DNA of 64,000 bases from Megamerina dolium (taxonomy: Eukaryota > Arthropoda > Insecta > Diptera > Megamerinidae): NCBI GenBank assembly GCA_963854835.1, contig OY978526.1, positions 24,024,334 to 24,088,333 of the forward strand, read 5' to 3'. Made by a program: the position numbers and the translations under genes. Numbering within the stretch: the stretch's first letter is position 1; every line of letters begins with the position of its first letter. The notes beneath the pieces were generated by a model. It made no database searches. It saw nothing but the letters and a program-made list of their open reading frames with translations, and was not told the DNA's origin. This document shows positions 11,946 through 23,710 of this stretch, one piece after another.

Positions 11946-12412
11946 TTGACCAAATTTCTACCCACATTTAAAATTTCTAAGCTCGATTGGCAGCAATTCG
12001 AAATGTTAGATTTGGCTGACCCGAATTGGTCAATAGGTAGTGATTTGATTCCTCAAATCCTCCTAACCGGAATCCGCCATAATATCTGTGGAAGCCTTCT
12101 CGCACAGAATACGATATTTGGCTGGATAATTAGTGGCCCTATCTCTCAAAAAGTGTCAACATTCTCGACATAGGTAGAGGAAGTTTCCAATGAACTTCTT
12201 AGTTCTCAACTAAGGAAGTTTTGGGAACAGGAAGAAGTCAATCAGCCAGCTCAAGTATCGGAAGAAGATATGGCCTGTGAAGACTACTATCAGAGGACCA
12301 CATCTCGTAGGTCAGATGGAAGATATGTGGTCAGGCTTCCATTTAAATCCAGTTTTCCCGCTCTTACGGCTCTTGGTCACTCCCGAACCTAGCCTATAAT
12401 CAATTTCGCAGT

Positions 12413-14023
12413 ATGGAGAAAAATTTTTCAAAGAAAGGCGATCTCAAGGCCATTTACGATGAGGTTCTCGAAGAATACCTCACACTGGATCATATGGAAC
12501 CCACAAGCTCGCATGAAATCATCTATGATGGCAAGTATTTCTCCTTTTACCTGCCACATGCAGTGGTGAGGCCAGAAAAGAAAACCACCAAAGTGCGTGT
12601 TGTTTTTAATGCCTCAAGAAGCAGCGGCTCAGGCCATTCTCTTAACGACGTATTACATATTGGTCCCACATTACAACCAGATCTCATGGTTCTCATCCTG
12701 AGGTGGCGACTATATCAATTCGTTTTCAATGGTGATGTACAAAAGATGTACCGACAAATTCTTGTCCACCATGACGACCAGGATTTCCAGCGAATTCTCT
12801 TTCGCAGGTCACCAAATTCTCCAATTCAAGACTTCCGGTTAAAGACAGTCACATTTGGTGTAAATTGCGCTCCATATTTAGCCATTAGAACACTGCCACA
12901 ATTGGCTAAGGATTCCAAGAAGAATTTCCCTCTCGTGGAAAAAATAATCTTCAAAGAAACCTATGTGGATGACGTATTATCTGGTTCACATAGAATTCAA
13001 GATGCAGTAGAATCTTTATCTCAAGTGATACAAGTCCTCAACTCCGCAGGATTTCCATTACGAAAGATTACTGCAAATCATCCTAAAATTTTAGAAAATA
13101 TACCAAAATCAGAACTTCTCGATTCTGATTTTCTAAAATTTGAAAGTGCCAGTGCCACAAAAACCCTTGGAATACGATGGAATGCATTGACTGACACATT
13201 CTCGTACTCAGTATCGCCCATCGAAACAACATCCGCTGCTAACATGCGTCAAATTTTATCTGCCGTTGCGAAACTTTTTGACCCGGCAGGATGGCTCTCG
13301 CCCATCATGACTCAAGCCAAGCTGCTTCTCCAAGAGCTCTGGTTAGAAGGCACCGACTGGGATGAATGCGTGAAACCCAGATCGCTCATCAAATGGAATG
13401 TATTTCTGGAGAATATTTCGTCCATTGGTCTCATCGAAATCCCTCGATGGGTACAATTCTCTCCCAAGAAGCGAATCCAGCTTCATGGATTTTGTGACGC
13501 TTCAGAGAAAGCGTATTGTGCAGTCCTGTACATACGATCAATGGACATGAATAATCAAATATCTTGTCATTTACTGGTGGCTAAAGGAAAAGTTGCACCT
13601 CTGCAGACGGTCAGCTTACCACATTTGGAATTGTGTGGCGCCGTTTCACTTTCGCACCTAGCCAAGTCCGTTAAAGAAACTTTAGATGTCGAATTCTCAG
13701 ACATATTTTTCTGGTCCGATTCTCAAATCGTTCTCGCATGGCTGGAAAAACCACCTCACACATGGAAAACGTACGTCGCTAATCGTACAGCCCAGATACT
13801 CCAAAACGTTGGAAATGGTATCTGGTGCCATGTCATCAGCAGCGAAAATCCAGCTGATTTGGGTACACACGGATGCAAGCCCCAAGATCTTGTGTCCAAT
13901 ACTCTTTGGTGGAATGGCCCTGCATGGCTTCATCACCCCGAAGAATCCTGGCCAAAACGAACACTTTCCAGTACTTTGCCCCCCCGAGCAAAGGAAAGTA
14001 GAGGTTCCTCTCACGTTAGATGA
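12413..14023 (+). pseudogene. BEL/Pao reverse transcriptase and RNase H
   Basis: 536 open codons. RT core: VRVVFNASR, GDVQKMYRQI (first catalytic Asp) and YVDDVLSG (catalytic DD pair). RNase H-like region: LHGFCDASEKAYCAVLY, LELCGA and FWSDSQIVLAWL. The frame is lost near 14,000 before integrase starts at 14,271. The motifs are intact, so the decay is recent. The product of an intact copy would copy element RNA into DNA. Confidence 0.88.
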
Positions 14024-14270
14024 CCATACCGACATTCTCGATCGGTTCTCATCATTTTCAAGGGCACTATGTGTGATTTCTTACGTTTTCCGTTTTGTCC
14101 ATAACGGACTCTCTAAATTGCGATAATCTTCTCCAATTTCGAATTCCTCACTCTCGCAGGACGAAATTCGTTTCGCAAAAAGCCGGCTAATTTCGTTAGC
14201 CCAATGGCAATATTTTCCCAAAGAGCTGAAGGCTCTTCTCAGCTCAACCGCAGTCAGCAATAAAAGCTCT

Positions 14271-15515
14271 TTGCTGACTTTAAATCCTTTTCTCGACAAG
14301 GAAAATCTCATGAGAGTAAATGGTCGATTAGCTCATTCTGGTCTTAGTTATAGTGAGCGCCACCCCATAATTCTTCCTGAAAAATCCCGATTTTGCGTTT
14401 TGTACCTCGAGTTTCTCCATACTCTGCTCCTACACGCAGAACAAAGGCTCATGTTCGGAATGGCTCGACAAGAACTCTATATTCCTCGTCTTAAGCCCCA
14501 AATAAGGAAATGCATATTTCTATGCAAAGTTTGTACCATCCACAAACAAAAGGTTCGATCACAGATTATGGCAGCTCTGCCGCCTGAACGGTGTACCCTG
14601 TCGGTACCTTTCGCGACCACAGGTGTTGATTTTGCAGGCCCATTCCAAATTAAAGCATCTACGCTTCGAACTGCTGCCTTTCTCAAAGGGTATGTGGCTG
14701 TATTTGTATGCTTTTCCACAAAGGCCATTCATTTGGAATTGTGCTCTGATCTCTCTACAGAGGCATTCCGCGCCGCATTCGCCAGATTCGTTGGCAGAAG
14801 AGGCCTTCCCCGCAAAATCATGTCGGATAATGGTACAACTTTCGTTGGAGCTCAAAGAGCCATGAGTAAAGAATTCCTCAAATTCTCTAAGGAGGTGTCC
14901 AAAGATATTCTGGCCCAATACTCTCCGCATGGTATGGACTGGGTTTTTATTCCTCCCAGTGCGTCTCACATGGGCGGTCTCTGGGAGTCGGCAGTCAAAA
15001 GCTTTAAGGCTCATCTCAAAAAGACTGCCGGCAATCACAAATTCCGCTTCGAAGAGTTCTCAACTCTGCTCTGTAGAATCGAAGCCGTGCTCAACTCTAG
15101 ACCATTGTCTCCCCTCTCTCAAGATCCCAACGAACTGATAGCGCTAACTCCAGGTCACTTCCTGCGAGGTGCTCCACTAACGGCCTTGCCCGAACCCAAC
15201 TCGGAAGATATATCCCAAATAAACCGATGGGAAAAACTCAAGGCGCTTCACCACCAGTTTAGCCGCAGATGGAAAACTGAGTACCTACAAGATCTGCACA
15301 AACGCTACAAATGGCAACACCCTCAAAAGGAGCTGGAAGTAGGTCAACTGGTGGTCATCAAGGATGAGCTGCTGCCCCCCAACGAATGGAGTCTCGGACG
15401 CGTCACTCATTTGTATCGAGGATCTGACGGCCACATCCGTGTCGCAGATATTCGGACAAAATCGGCCGTTCTCAAGCGGCCCATAGTAAATTTATGTATT
15501 TTGCCGCTCGCGTAA
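14271..15515 (+). pseudogene. BEL/Pao integrase
   Basis: 414 open codons. The N-terminal zinc-binding remnant (CIFLCKVC) is followed by a DDE core: TGVDFAGPF, MSDNGTTFVGA and GGLWESAVKSFKAHL. A C-terminal region typical of BEL/Pao follows (LEVGQLVVIKDELLPP). It is separated from RT by a frame break, so I treat it as part of a broken polyprotein although this domain looks intact. Confidence 0.88.
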
Positions 15516-15599
15516 AATCATAATATCCAAAAAAATCTCTTTTTTTTCGCTATCAGACTTTGGCTCAAGCCCTTAAGCTAATTTCGTTTTCAAATTTTA

Positions 15600-16140
15600 T
15601 CTTTCCAGTTCCGCCCATAGCGATCATCATCGGTGCCAACTGTGTCATCGGCTCCACGCTCTGCGGTATTGCCGCGGGTTTTTGGCGATGAGCACAAGCC
15701 AGAGGGAGGATGTGGTGCGAGCGCATCGATACTGCCGCAACTGCCTGGCTCGGTCGCACGGGACCGATTGGCGCATCACACGCTCCTCCATCCGGTCCGG
15801 TCCCCTACTGGGCAGGGGCCGCCGAATCGCCGAACCACCCAACAGCGTCGACGACATAATCGTGCGCCACGTGGACAACCTGAATGCGGACGCACGAGGC
15901 ATCGTCCTGAACCCCGGCATCGGTGCAGACCTGAGGATCTCCGCCACGGATTGCAGCGAAACCCTCCGCGCTCTCGTCGCGTCGAGCAACTATATGTAGC
16001 TTCCACCCCGAGAAGCTCCCAGCCTAGACAACGACCGACTCCCAATGTTCGTCGGAGGACAGCTCGAGCGATCGAGGACGCGATCGGTTCACTGTCCCGT
16101 CTACGAGATGCACTCAATTAATGCACGAGTGCATGCGGGC
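15600..16140 (+). other. GC-rich block with a second zinc-knuckle-like segment
   Basis: Base composition switches sharply from AT-rich to GC-rich here. Two overlapping frames (15,682-15,999 and 15,633-16,121) share one ancestral protein: the first gives AHRYCRNCLARSH, the second continues HHTLLHPVRS and ends IGSLSRLRDALN. RYCRNCLARSH...HHTLLH resembles the zinc-knuckle region of other BEL elements. A hydrophobic PPIAIIIGANCVIG stretch precedes it. I infer a captured gag fragment from a different BEL lineage, frameshifted once. A host-derived insert is the alternative. Confidence 0.5.
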
Positions 16141-16145
16141 CGCGA

Positions 16146-16591
16146 TGTCTAAATCCCTTTAGACAAGCCATATGGTCAGTCCCTGAAAGAAGGAAGTAAA
16201 AATAATGAAATAGTATTTATAAAATGAATTAATGATACTTACTATTTTTAGTTACCTTACCTTGCATACTTACCATATGGCAACCCAACTCTCCACATAA
16301 ATTCCCCTTTTATGTTTTTGGGTTTTCGCGGTTTGCGTTATGATCGACCGATGTTATCATCTATACTTTCGGTCCTGGAGTCTATCGAGATCGTGCCATT
16401 CCGCCCATTACAATAATTTTAACATTTAACGTGTAAGATTTATTTTATTTGTTCGTGAAAAGATTTGCTTATATCGCGTATTTCCACTTACAAGTTTATA
16501 CTTACAAATGAAGTGTGATTAAGATCATTAAATTGTTAAACTCAAACCATACATGTTATTTCATACCAGCCATAAAGGGTGAAGTTAAATA
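16146..16591 (+). repeat. 3' LTR of the BEL/Pao element
   Basis: 446 bp, near-identical to 7897-8343 and followed by the TAGGT target duplicate. The sequence in front of it is GC-rich and has no clear polypurine tract, which is unusual for a retrotransposon. Confidence 0.92.
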
Positions 16592-16596
16592 TAGGT

Positions 16597-16936
16597 GTAG
16601 ATCCAAATGCAAAATTCGCCATAATGTGCCGTAAAACAGTCCTAATTCCTGAGAACGACGAGGAATCAACACATTCGGGTCTTCGGCAACACTTTCACTT
16701 ACAGCAGCGATATTTTCGGTGGTACGAGCGAAACGATGATGCACAGGCCTTACAATATCTGTAACCGATCCAGTCTCTTCATATATCTTCACAATTTTGC
16801 CAATTGCTTGCGTAGTTGGACGATTATGTAAACCATAATCTCCTCTTAAAGCACGATATGTGGCTGTGGCAGAATCACCATTTTTGTAGTAGGTTTTTAC
16901 AATTTTAATGCGTTGTGCGATAGTTAAGTGATCCAT
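16597..16936 (-). pseudogene. N-terminal half of the mariner-like transposase
   Basis: It starts at ATG 16936 (MDHLTIAQRIKIVK) and carries the paired helix-turn-helix DNA-binding region of this transposase family, up to TLWRILHLDLHL where the BEL element inserted. The open frame can be read upstream to 17,068, but that part lies in the terminal repeat. Confidence 0.8.
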
Positions 16937-17299
16937 TTTCGCAAATGTCAGACTTTGAACTGAAAAAGAAAGAAATTGTTTTAACAACTCAGTTTGACAG
17001 ATGTCGAATTCTATCCCTATACTTTTGAAACCGCGAAATGGATAACCCTTTATTTTCCTATTTCTCATACTGAAGATTATTATAAAGTAATTTGCGGTTT
17101 GTATCTCCTACACAAACTTTTTGTATTTGGACTAATATCCTGTACTGTATAGTATCAAAATTTACTCTAATTAAATATTTTGTTGTTGTTTTTTTCACTC
17201 AACTCTCTTGTAATTTCCCATTACAAGTGCAGAAATTCACTTTTTCTCTGTCAGGCCATCAATTCCCCATTGATTTACTTAATAATTTCAAACTCATTT

Positions 17300-19330
17300 C
17301 ACAGATGTTGATACACACTTCTGCATGCCGATCACAAAATTTCCCGCAAATAAAAGCAAAGCCGTGGAAAGTTCCAGAATTTCCAAAGCGTCTGCACTGA
17401 AAACAAGCAAAAAGAGCGAATTTATGATTCGTTAATACAAAAGTTCAATTTCGAGTCTGATGACCTCATTCAGTTCTGCAACCAATTCAATACAATTCCC
17501 ATTGAAAGTCAGACTGAATTTCTCGTAGAGGTCAGACGAGAAGGCCTACATGACTGTTGGTTTCGTGTTGAGAATGTTTTTATGGCTGATGACAGCGACA
17601 TATCTCTAAATTTCAAGGTCTCAGCTAGAGCAAAATTTGATCTATGCTCTGACCAATATTATACTTGCAATTTCCAAATGCAAGTTCTGCTCAAATCTTT
17701 CCACCCCGCTTTCAGACCCAGTTCGGTACCTAGCCAGGAGTATCGCAAGGAACAAACAGATTTTACCACTATCTGTCTTCAAGTTCCCCCTTGCTATACT
17801 GAAGTTCTCTCTGGTGGTTATGAAGAATGGCTGTCATTCCGTGACATGTTCACTGCCGTCTACGTAATTCATCCAAAACTTACACCTACCCAAAAATTAT
17901 ACCACCTCCGGTATAAAACCCAAATGTCAAATGTTACTGTCTAAGCGACGACAATTTCGAACTTGCGTAGAATGCCTTAAAAGTTCGATTTGAAAATAAG
18001 CGAATTCTCGTTGATAATCAGTTAAAGACGCTATTAAACTTGCCCACTGTTCATTCCGAAAACAGTGAGGCAGTTCAAAATTTTCAATTGGCAATTAACA
18101 ATTGCCTGCCATGCTAACCTCTCAGGGTGTGACAACTGAAAACAGGTACTCCATTCTAGTACATATCTGCCTAAAGTTGCGCCAAAATACATTGTCGCTC
18201 TGGGAACAATCCCTCAATTCCAGAAAAGACCTACCTCTCTGGTCACAACTGGATGAGTTCCTCACAAGCAGATAAGAAGTACCAGAAGGACTAGATTTCT
18301 AACACTCCAAGAAAGAAAATTTCAATCACATCTCTCGTGATTCCTACAAAAGTAAATCTGTGAATAAAATTCACTCTTATGTGACAGAAATTCAAACGAA
18401 ATTCGTATGCAAATTATGCAATGCCAATCATGCATTAAAATATTGCAAAAAATTTAAGAAACTTTCGGCGCTCGACCGAATTATGTTTGTAAAACAAAAT
18501 AGCCTAGCCCACACTCACCTGAAAACTAATTGTGGTAGTAAATACTCTTGTGTGTACTGTCAGCGGAAGCATCACTCTGTGCTTCATGCCAGCACCACTT
18601 CACATTCTCCACAATTAAATAATAGATCTCAAACTACTACTTCTCAAAAATTCACTTCAATATCTGCATTTTTATGCACGCATTCACAAGCAAGTGATGT
18701 GCCAGAGGAACACCCCTGTTCTTCTCGTAGTTAACATAGTACTAAAGTGCTACCTTCTTGTAATAGGAAACATAGCACTAAAGTGCTACCTTCTTGTAAT
18801 TGGAAACGTAGCACTAAAGTGCTATCTTCCTGCTCTGGCAATATAAGCCAGGTCATCCTTCCAACTGCACTTATCTCCATAGTGTATTCGGAAGAAACGC
18901 TCATTCTCCGAGCGTTGATTGACCAAGGATCCCAAATGTCCTATATTTCCTCTAAGGTACAAAAACGAAGCCGGCTTCCAATCGAACACTCCTCGTTCGA
19001 AATATCAGGAATGGCAGGAAAAGCTAATGAGCTCTGTTCTTTGACACTAGTTTCTCCTAAAACTGGTCAAAGAATAGATGCAAACCAATAGTAGGTTCGC
19101 AGCTGACTCAATCTCTCCCCACATCCCGTGCCAAATGAGCAAATTGGCAAGAATTCGACAAAATTGATCTCGCTGATCCGAGTTTCCATGTGCCGTCTCA
19201 AATCGACTTAGCCATTGAAAATGATTTAATCCCTCAAATCCTTCTGAAGGGGCATCGTCATTGTGCACATGGAACACTTGTAGCACAAAATTCTCTATTT
19301 GGCTGAATGATCAGTGTCACCGCATTCGAC
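17300..19330 (+). mobile_element. Second, truncated BEL/Pao element (gag-protease only)
   Basis: It begins just beyond the right end of the mariner-like element. Open pieces: 17,582-17,944 (gag, SGGYEEWLSFRDMFTAVY), 18,360-18,734 (zinc knuckle, CNANHALKYCKKF and CVYCQRKHHSVLH) and 18,747-19,091 (protease, ALIDQGSQMSYIS). A DLADPS...DLIPQILL segment follows to about 19,310. It has many stops and frameshifts and no RT. It is clearly diverged from the first BEL copy, so it is a different, older element. Three near-identical copies of a short unit (TAGCACTAAAGTGCTACCTTCTTG-like) lie at 18,737-18,830. Confidence 0.75.
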
Positions 19331-19422
19331 ACAAACTAAAAAGGTTTTTAATTCCAATCGAAAACCTTCGCAGCAAAAATTCCCCATGTGCTGCAAGAAA
19401 CTTTCATCGCCGGCATGTTTAA

Positions 19423-19928
19423 CCCTTTATCACTCGGTTCCTTAAAAAAGTAAAATACCTACTGCCTTGGATAGCATGAGGCTAATAAAAAAAGCACATG
19501 TTTGCTGGTTTTGTAGAGCTTTCTTTATAAACGGAAATTATCCTGAAATAAAGGATTGTAACATATATGTAACATTGCGCTCATATGGTTGCTTATGAAG
19601 TATGGAATTGCTTGAAGCAATAGTTTTACCTGTTGTAGGATAAAACTGCTCCACACTTCATGCATATCGTTCCGCTTTAAAATGTAAATTTTCTTTTTTT
19701 CAAACTTAGCATGCAAGGGTTTTGACACGATCAGCAAAATATTCAATTGAAATCTTTTGATGAGCTGATAACAACACTTTTTAGAATAAGTATTGTACAA
19801 CAACAAAAACATATAACGAAATGTGACAGTAATGTCGCATTGCTACTTTGTGATGTTTAAAATTGAAATAGGTATTTGTGAGCAAAAAACTGGTTTGTTG
19901 CATATCTGTTGCAAAAGACGATAAAGGG
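19423..19928. mobile_element. piggyBac-like MITE
   Basis: Both ends carry the inverted repeat CCCTTTATC/GATAAAGGG, directly flanked by TTAA (19419-19422 and 19929-19932), the target of piggyBac-type transposases. It is 506 bp without a transposase, so non-autonomous. The TTAA is part of the symmetry, so a chance 13-bp palindrome pair cannot be fully excluded. Confidence 0.6.
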
Positions 19929-19932
19929 TTAA

Positions 19933-20330
19933 GTCACCCTGTACTTAAAGAGACGAAAGTACCCGTTAGGTGGCACACGTCGCAGTAATTATTGTTTGAT
20001 GGGTGTTGGTATCATTCTCTTGGTATCATCATTAGTAATTCTATCTTTGAGACGGCGGCGTGGGAAGTGCTCGACATGGTTTAAAATAGATATTTTCAAT
20101 AACATTAAAAATGACACTAAATTCCGTGTATTAAATCATGTAAACGACGTGTATTTAAACATAGAACAACAATCGTTTTTTTTCAACCAATACTCGTAAG
20201 GATTACAAATTATACAAATAAGTACAAATATTAAACGTTTTATTAAAATTAAGAATAAAAACAAACTGTTTTAGTTAACTGTCAAGTAGTCATAGTACGT
20301 GATTATTACGAGAGAGTCGTGAGAGTAAAT
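19933..20330. other. Unassigned AT-rich stretch
   Basis: A 67-codon open frame (19,996-20,199) is hydrophobic then basic (SSLVILSLRRRRGK). I recognise no family. It may be a tail of the second BEL element. Confidence 0.3.
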
Positions 20331-20339
20331 ATGTGGCAC

Positions 20340-20705
20340 TTGAATCCCCGAAGGGCTCATTGGCCGAGCTTCTCTTCCATTACAGTTGTGCGTGTTACAT
20401 TTTCGACAGTATTAGAAGGGACCTACTTATTTTAGCCGGTTCCGAATGGGAGAACCCTTGTGACATCGCTTTTTCTGAGCTTTGTCATACAGTTCTTTTA
20501 GAAGCTTTTTCATAGCAAGTTGTTACTGTCGGAAGAATTGTCAATTGCTTGCCGACAGGTGGGTACCGTTCGAAAGAAAAATCTTTTCGATATTAAAATT
20601 GTTATGCATCAGCCGGAAATTGAACCACGACCTACTGATCTGTTGGTTCGTGTGGCTACGGCACACATTGCGTGCTACGGCACACGCAATGTCCGGGACT
20701 TCGTA
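20340..20705 (-). mobile_element. Possible tRNA-derived SINE
   Basis: On the minus strand, 20,614-20,640 reads GATCAGTAGGTCGTGGTTCA then ATTTCCGGC, which resembles a tRNA B box and T arm. A weak A-box-like TAGCCACACG lies upstream. The block is absent from the colinear unit-2 sequence: homology between 20,710 and 49,225 begins right at its edge. No target duplication could be fixed by eye. Confidence 0.35.
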
Positions 20706-21741
20706 TTCATGTATATTAATACGTTAAATAGTAGGCATGGTTTTGTGGCTTCTCAATATTAAACATCGTGCTAAATATGGACGTCTTGAGTTAAAGACGA
20801 CTGAAGTTATGGTGGTTTGTATAGGAACTATATAAAATAAAAATAAATGAAATAAAATTTCACGACTTTGTGCTGAAGCTTCACTGAACAATGGGTGTGC
20901 TTGCTTACTCACTTAATTGAATATGGTTATTCTAGATAGAAGACTACCGTGACAGTTAAATGAGCATGCCCACTGTCAATTCTGTCCGTACATTTGAAGA
21001 TTGGTCTCGCATGCAAATTTCAAAAAAAATTTTTAAATATAAAATTTCTAAATAGTTTTATTGATCTAATTTTATCATATTTTCGTAAGTGAGGATTTTT
21101 GGTTCACAAATGTTTGCATAGGCTTGGCAACACCACCAGTCTCACAATATCAAACCCTTACACCGTTGAAATTTCGAGTGTTTTCAATTAATCTACGAAT
21201 ATTATTAGTTTATAATAATAACAATAGCAAGATCAATACTGAAAATATGTGATATTTATAATTTACATAAATATGTAGTCATTCTAGAGTCCTTAAAGCA
21301 TATGTGAAAATGAAGATTTCGATCATTAGACCTCGTCGTATTTAGACACGAGCACTTCAGGCATTTTATAAACAATATTCTGTACACAGAATGAAAAAAA
21401 TCGACAATTTTATATTAAATTTTAAAGTAAACAAATAAACACGGTTAAACATACACTACACTAATCCATCTACAGGTATCTCACACAAGTATAAACATTT
21501 GAGAGCACTCCAAACAAACTTCTTTTCAAATCGGTTCTTGCATGCACATCTAACTAATAATATTACTTTAGATATCAGGTTAATCATGTAGATTGTAATT
21601 TGCCGTCTCATAGATGCCATAGATGCCTAGTCCTTAAATGTGTTGTTAACGAGATGCGATCAAATCAAAATAATGTTAATCAATGGTTACCTCCATATCC
21701 TAAGTGGAAGTCAATGGTGCAATCCACGTCCTTGAGATATA
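20706..21741. other. 3' flank of gene D
   Basis: No gene seen. 20,710-21,000 is a DINE-like remnant shared with 49,225-49,560. 21,000-21,740 is shared with the 3' flanks of F (26,860-27,650) and M3 (49,580-50,395), which shows these three genes are duplicates including their downstream sequence. Confidence 0.6.
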
Positions 21742-22592
21742 TTATTTTGAAGCACGCTGCACCCGTAAATCCAATGCGTAGGAATGTGATGGGTGTTCTA
21801 AACCGGGAGAAGCACAAACAGCTGTATGGGTCGTCATTGATTCACGTTGTGCAGCAGAATCTTGGATACTCTCTGAGGTAGCCAATGGTATAGTGTGTAT
21901 TAATCCAGGTTCTTGCGATAAGGTACGTCGATGCATACGTAAATCTAGTGCGAATGATGGTGATGGTGATGTGGACCTGAAACGTTCTTGCAGATATCCA
22001 TTTATGCATTCGATATTGTTGGAAACTTTCTCAACAGTGATATGTTGCATACTTTCGTTAGTTGCCAATGGTACAGCTGGTAGTACCTCAGGCACATACG
22101 TTGGTGCTACTGATGTCAAATCAACAGAGGTATGAGGAGCTGCAGGAATCGGCATTGATTTAGCGTTTATTTTCATTCCGACTTCGAAACATTTTTTCAA
22201 ACGACATGATTTACAATATTTTCGTGATGTGCTATCAATTATACATTGATCTCGAATAATCTCAGTGCATACGAAGGGTTTTGGAGAGTGTGCGTTTTTT
22301 GCGAAAAACACTACAAGCACCACATGTATAAACTCCATAGTTCCTTTTCGAGCAGTGATCGTTACAAACTGCACAGCGCATGTCGCGATAAACACTAACT
22401 AAAAAAGAATAAACATAGTGTTTTTAGTTAAGATATATTGAAGAATGTGGTCAAAAGAATAAGCACCATTTCCGCAGATACGTAGGAATTATGATATCTC
22501 GTTTCGAGTATAACAGATATTATTGCATAACGGTAACACTTACTTGACATCGATATTTGTGATATTTCGTAATTTTTATGTGAATTCTGCAT
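21742..22592 (-). pseudogene. Gene D: single-DBD receptor, frameshifted in the P-box
   Basis: Model: ATG exon 22592-22544 (49 nt), second exon 22398-21742 after an AG at 22400-22399. The exon reads CAVCNDHCSKRNYGVYTCGAC as in gene A DBD1 (here in two pieces), then loses two bases near 22,300-22,312, right at the P-box. The summed exon length (706 nt) is two short of a multiple of three. Finger 2 is intact in the other frame (C-x7-C, CKSCRLKKC). The Ser/Thr-rich tail keeps ATNESMQH and ATSESIQDS repeats and ends RVQRASK. There is no LBD. A single assembly error could also explain the lesion. Confidence 0.7.
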
Positions 22593-23125
22593 TGTGCTTC
22601 GATTTTATATTAATTAATAATAATTATTAAATTAGATTGAAATAAAAAGCGCTAATACTGAAATGGTTATCAGAAAATAAAATAATGCAAATTAATATGT
22701 AATCAATACGTTCACATTGAACATCAATTTGCGAATGATGATTCCCTCTCAATTATTATCGACTTTAACACTCTTTATTGTTTTGGGCAGATAACAATGG
22801 AAACACTATTAACTAAGAGAAAGAAAGAAAGCAAGAACTGATTTAAACATTGCTTCTATTGGCTATCTACCGTCCTTTTTAATCACTTTTTAACGTTACT
22901 CCTTGTACATTGTCAATTATCGCTTCAATTAAAACGGAGGACCACATCCCATCAATATTGACGGATATTGACAGAAAATTATATACAATTATACGACTTT
23001 TATCCCACAATAAGTTTTCTAGAGAATATGAATGTGTTTTGTGGCGTAAAGTTTCGTGCATAAATATAAAGCATCACTATTGATCTGTATGAGAATACTT
23101 AGGGCGATTTCTATACTTAACACAT
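22593..23125 (-). promoter_or_regulatory. Upstream block of gene D
   Basis: Inverted copy of the family 5' block, including GGAATCATCATTCGC near 22,733-22,750 and GTTAAAG just upstream on the minus strand. Function is inferred from conservation in front of every family gene. Confidence 0.45.
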
Positions 23126-23129
23126 TTGT

Positions 23130-23710
23130 TTTACCGGCATACCCTGCAAAAGTATTGTATATGCAAGGTGTTTGTAACCACTTGAAGGCTATAGAAAAGC
23201 ATATACTTATATTCGTGACCAGTGTCGCTTAAATGATCGATTTAACAATGTAAATCAGTCCGTCCGACTGTATGTCTGTCATCTGGCTGGTTTGAGCGAT
23301 AACTTGGTCAACTATTGAGCTATTTTGATTAAATTTGGCATGACCAACCTATGATCCAAGGAAACGGAGGTGATCATTCAAACCGACTAATCTCGGAATT
23401 TTCAAAATCTTAAACTTGCTACAAGTCGAGGAAATAGAAAAGATTTTAACCGCCACAACTTACAAACTATTCAACGTAGAACAGCCAGAGTTAGCTGGTG
23501 AATTAGTATTGTAAGGGTAACTAGATTTACAAGAAATGGGCGAGCCATGTCAACTGTTTATAGGAGCTGCCATACAAAATGACTGGATTTCTTTTAAATT
23601 GAAACAGCTGTAACTTCGGCAATCTTCTATATAGAAGAAGAAGCCATAAATAACTTTTCGGACTAAAACTGTCTAAAAATTGTTGTATGGAAACGTACTA
23701 TTGAATATGG
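23130..23710 (+). mobile_element. DINE-1-like Helitron fragment
   Basis: The left end ATACCCTGCA is near 23,140, then TATATTCGTGACCAGTGTCG and a short GTCCGTCCG run near 23,258. The right end is missing. Confidence 0.55.

Larger units (their letters stand above)
7897..16591 (+). mobile_element. BEL/Pao LTR retrotransposon nested in the mariner-like element
   Basis: LTRs at 7897-8343 and 16146-16591 begin TGTCTAAATCC, end TTAAATA, and differ at only a handful of sites, so the insertion is young. The target duplication is TAGGT (7892-7896 and 16592-16596). The internal region starts with the BEL-typical TTGGTCCTTCGAGCC. Gag, protease, reverse transcriptase, RNase H and integrase segments follow in order, broken by stops and frameshifts. 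It has two oddities: an AT-rich tandem-repeat leader, and a GC-rich block between integrase and the 3' LTR. Confidence 0.92.
7021..17050 (-). mobile_element. Mariner-like element (DD41D type) split by a BEL/Pao insertion
   Basis: The ends are imperfect inverted repeats of about 30 bp (7021-7050 and 17021-17050), each beginning AAGGGTTATCCATTT and flanked by TA. The transposase runs on the minus strand in two halves. The N-terminal part starts at ATG 16936 with a helix-turn-helix region. The C-terminal part (7922-7126) has the catalytic motifs FFSDEAHF, QQDGATCH and LTPLDFF. The gene is dead: between 7,310 and 7,440 there are two in-frame stops and a 1-nt loss in a T run, and there is a further frame disruption next to the insertion point. 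Family members have 41 residues between the second and third Asp; here I count 43. Confidence 0.85.

Noticed and set aside
14477..15038. Minus-strand frames under the integrase
   Set aside because: Shadows of the BEL integrase coding strand.
7897..16591. An infectious endogenous retrovirus with an envelope gene
   Set aside because: The extra segment after integrase is gag-like, with no signal peptide, cleavage site or transmembrane anchor of an envelope.
20600..20690. A functional tRNA gene
   Set aside because: Only a T-arm-like segment is visible; the acceptor and anticodon arms do not pair by eye.
20333..20762. Three short overlapping plus-strand frames
   Set aside because: Better explained by the SINE-like block on the minus strand.
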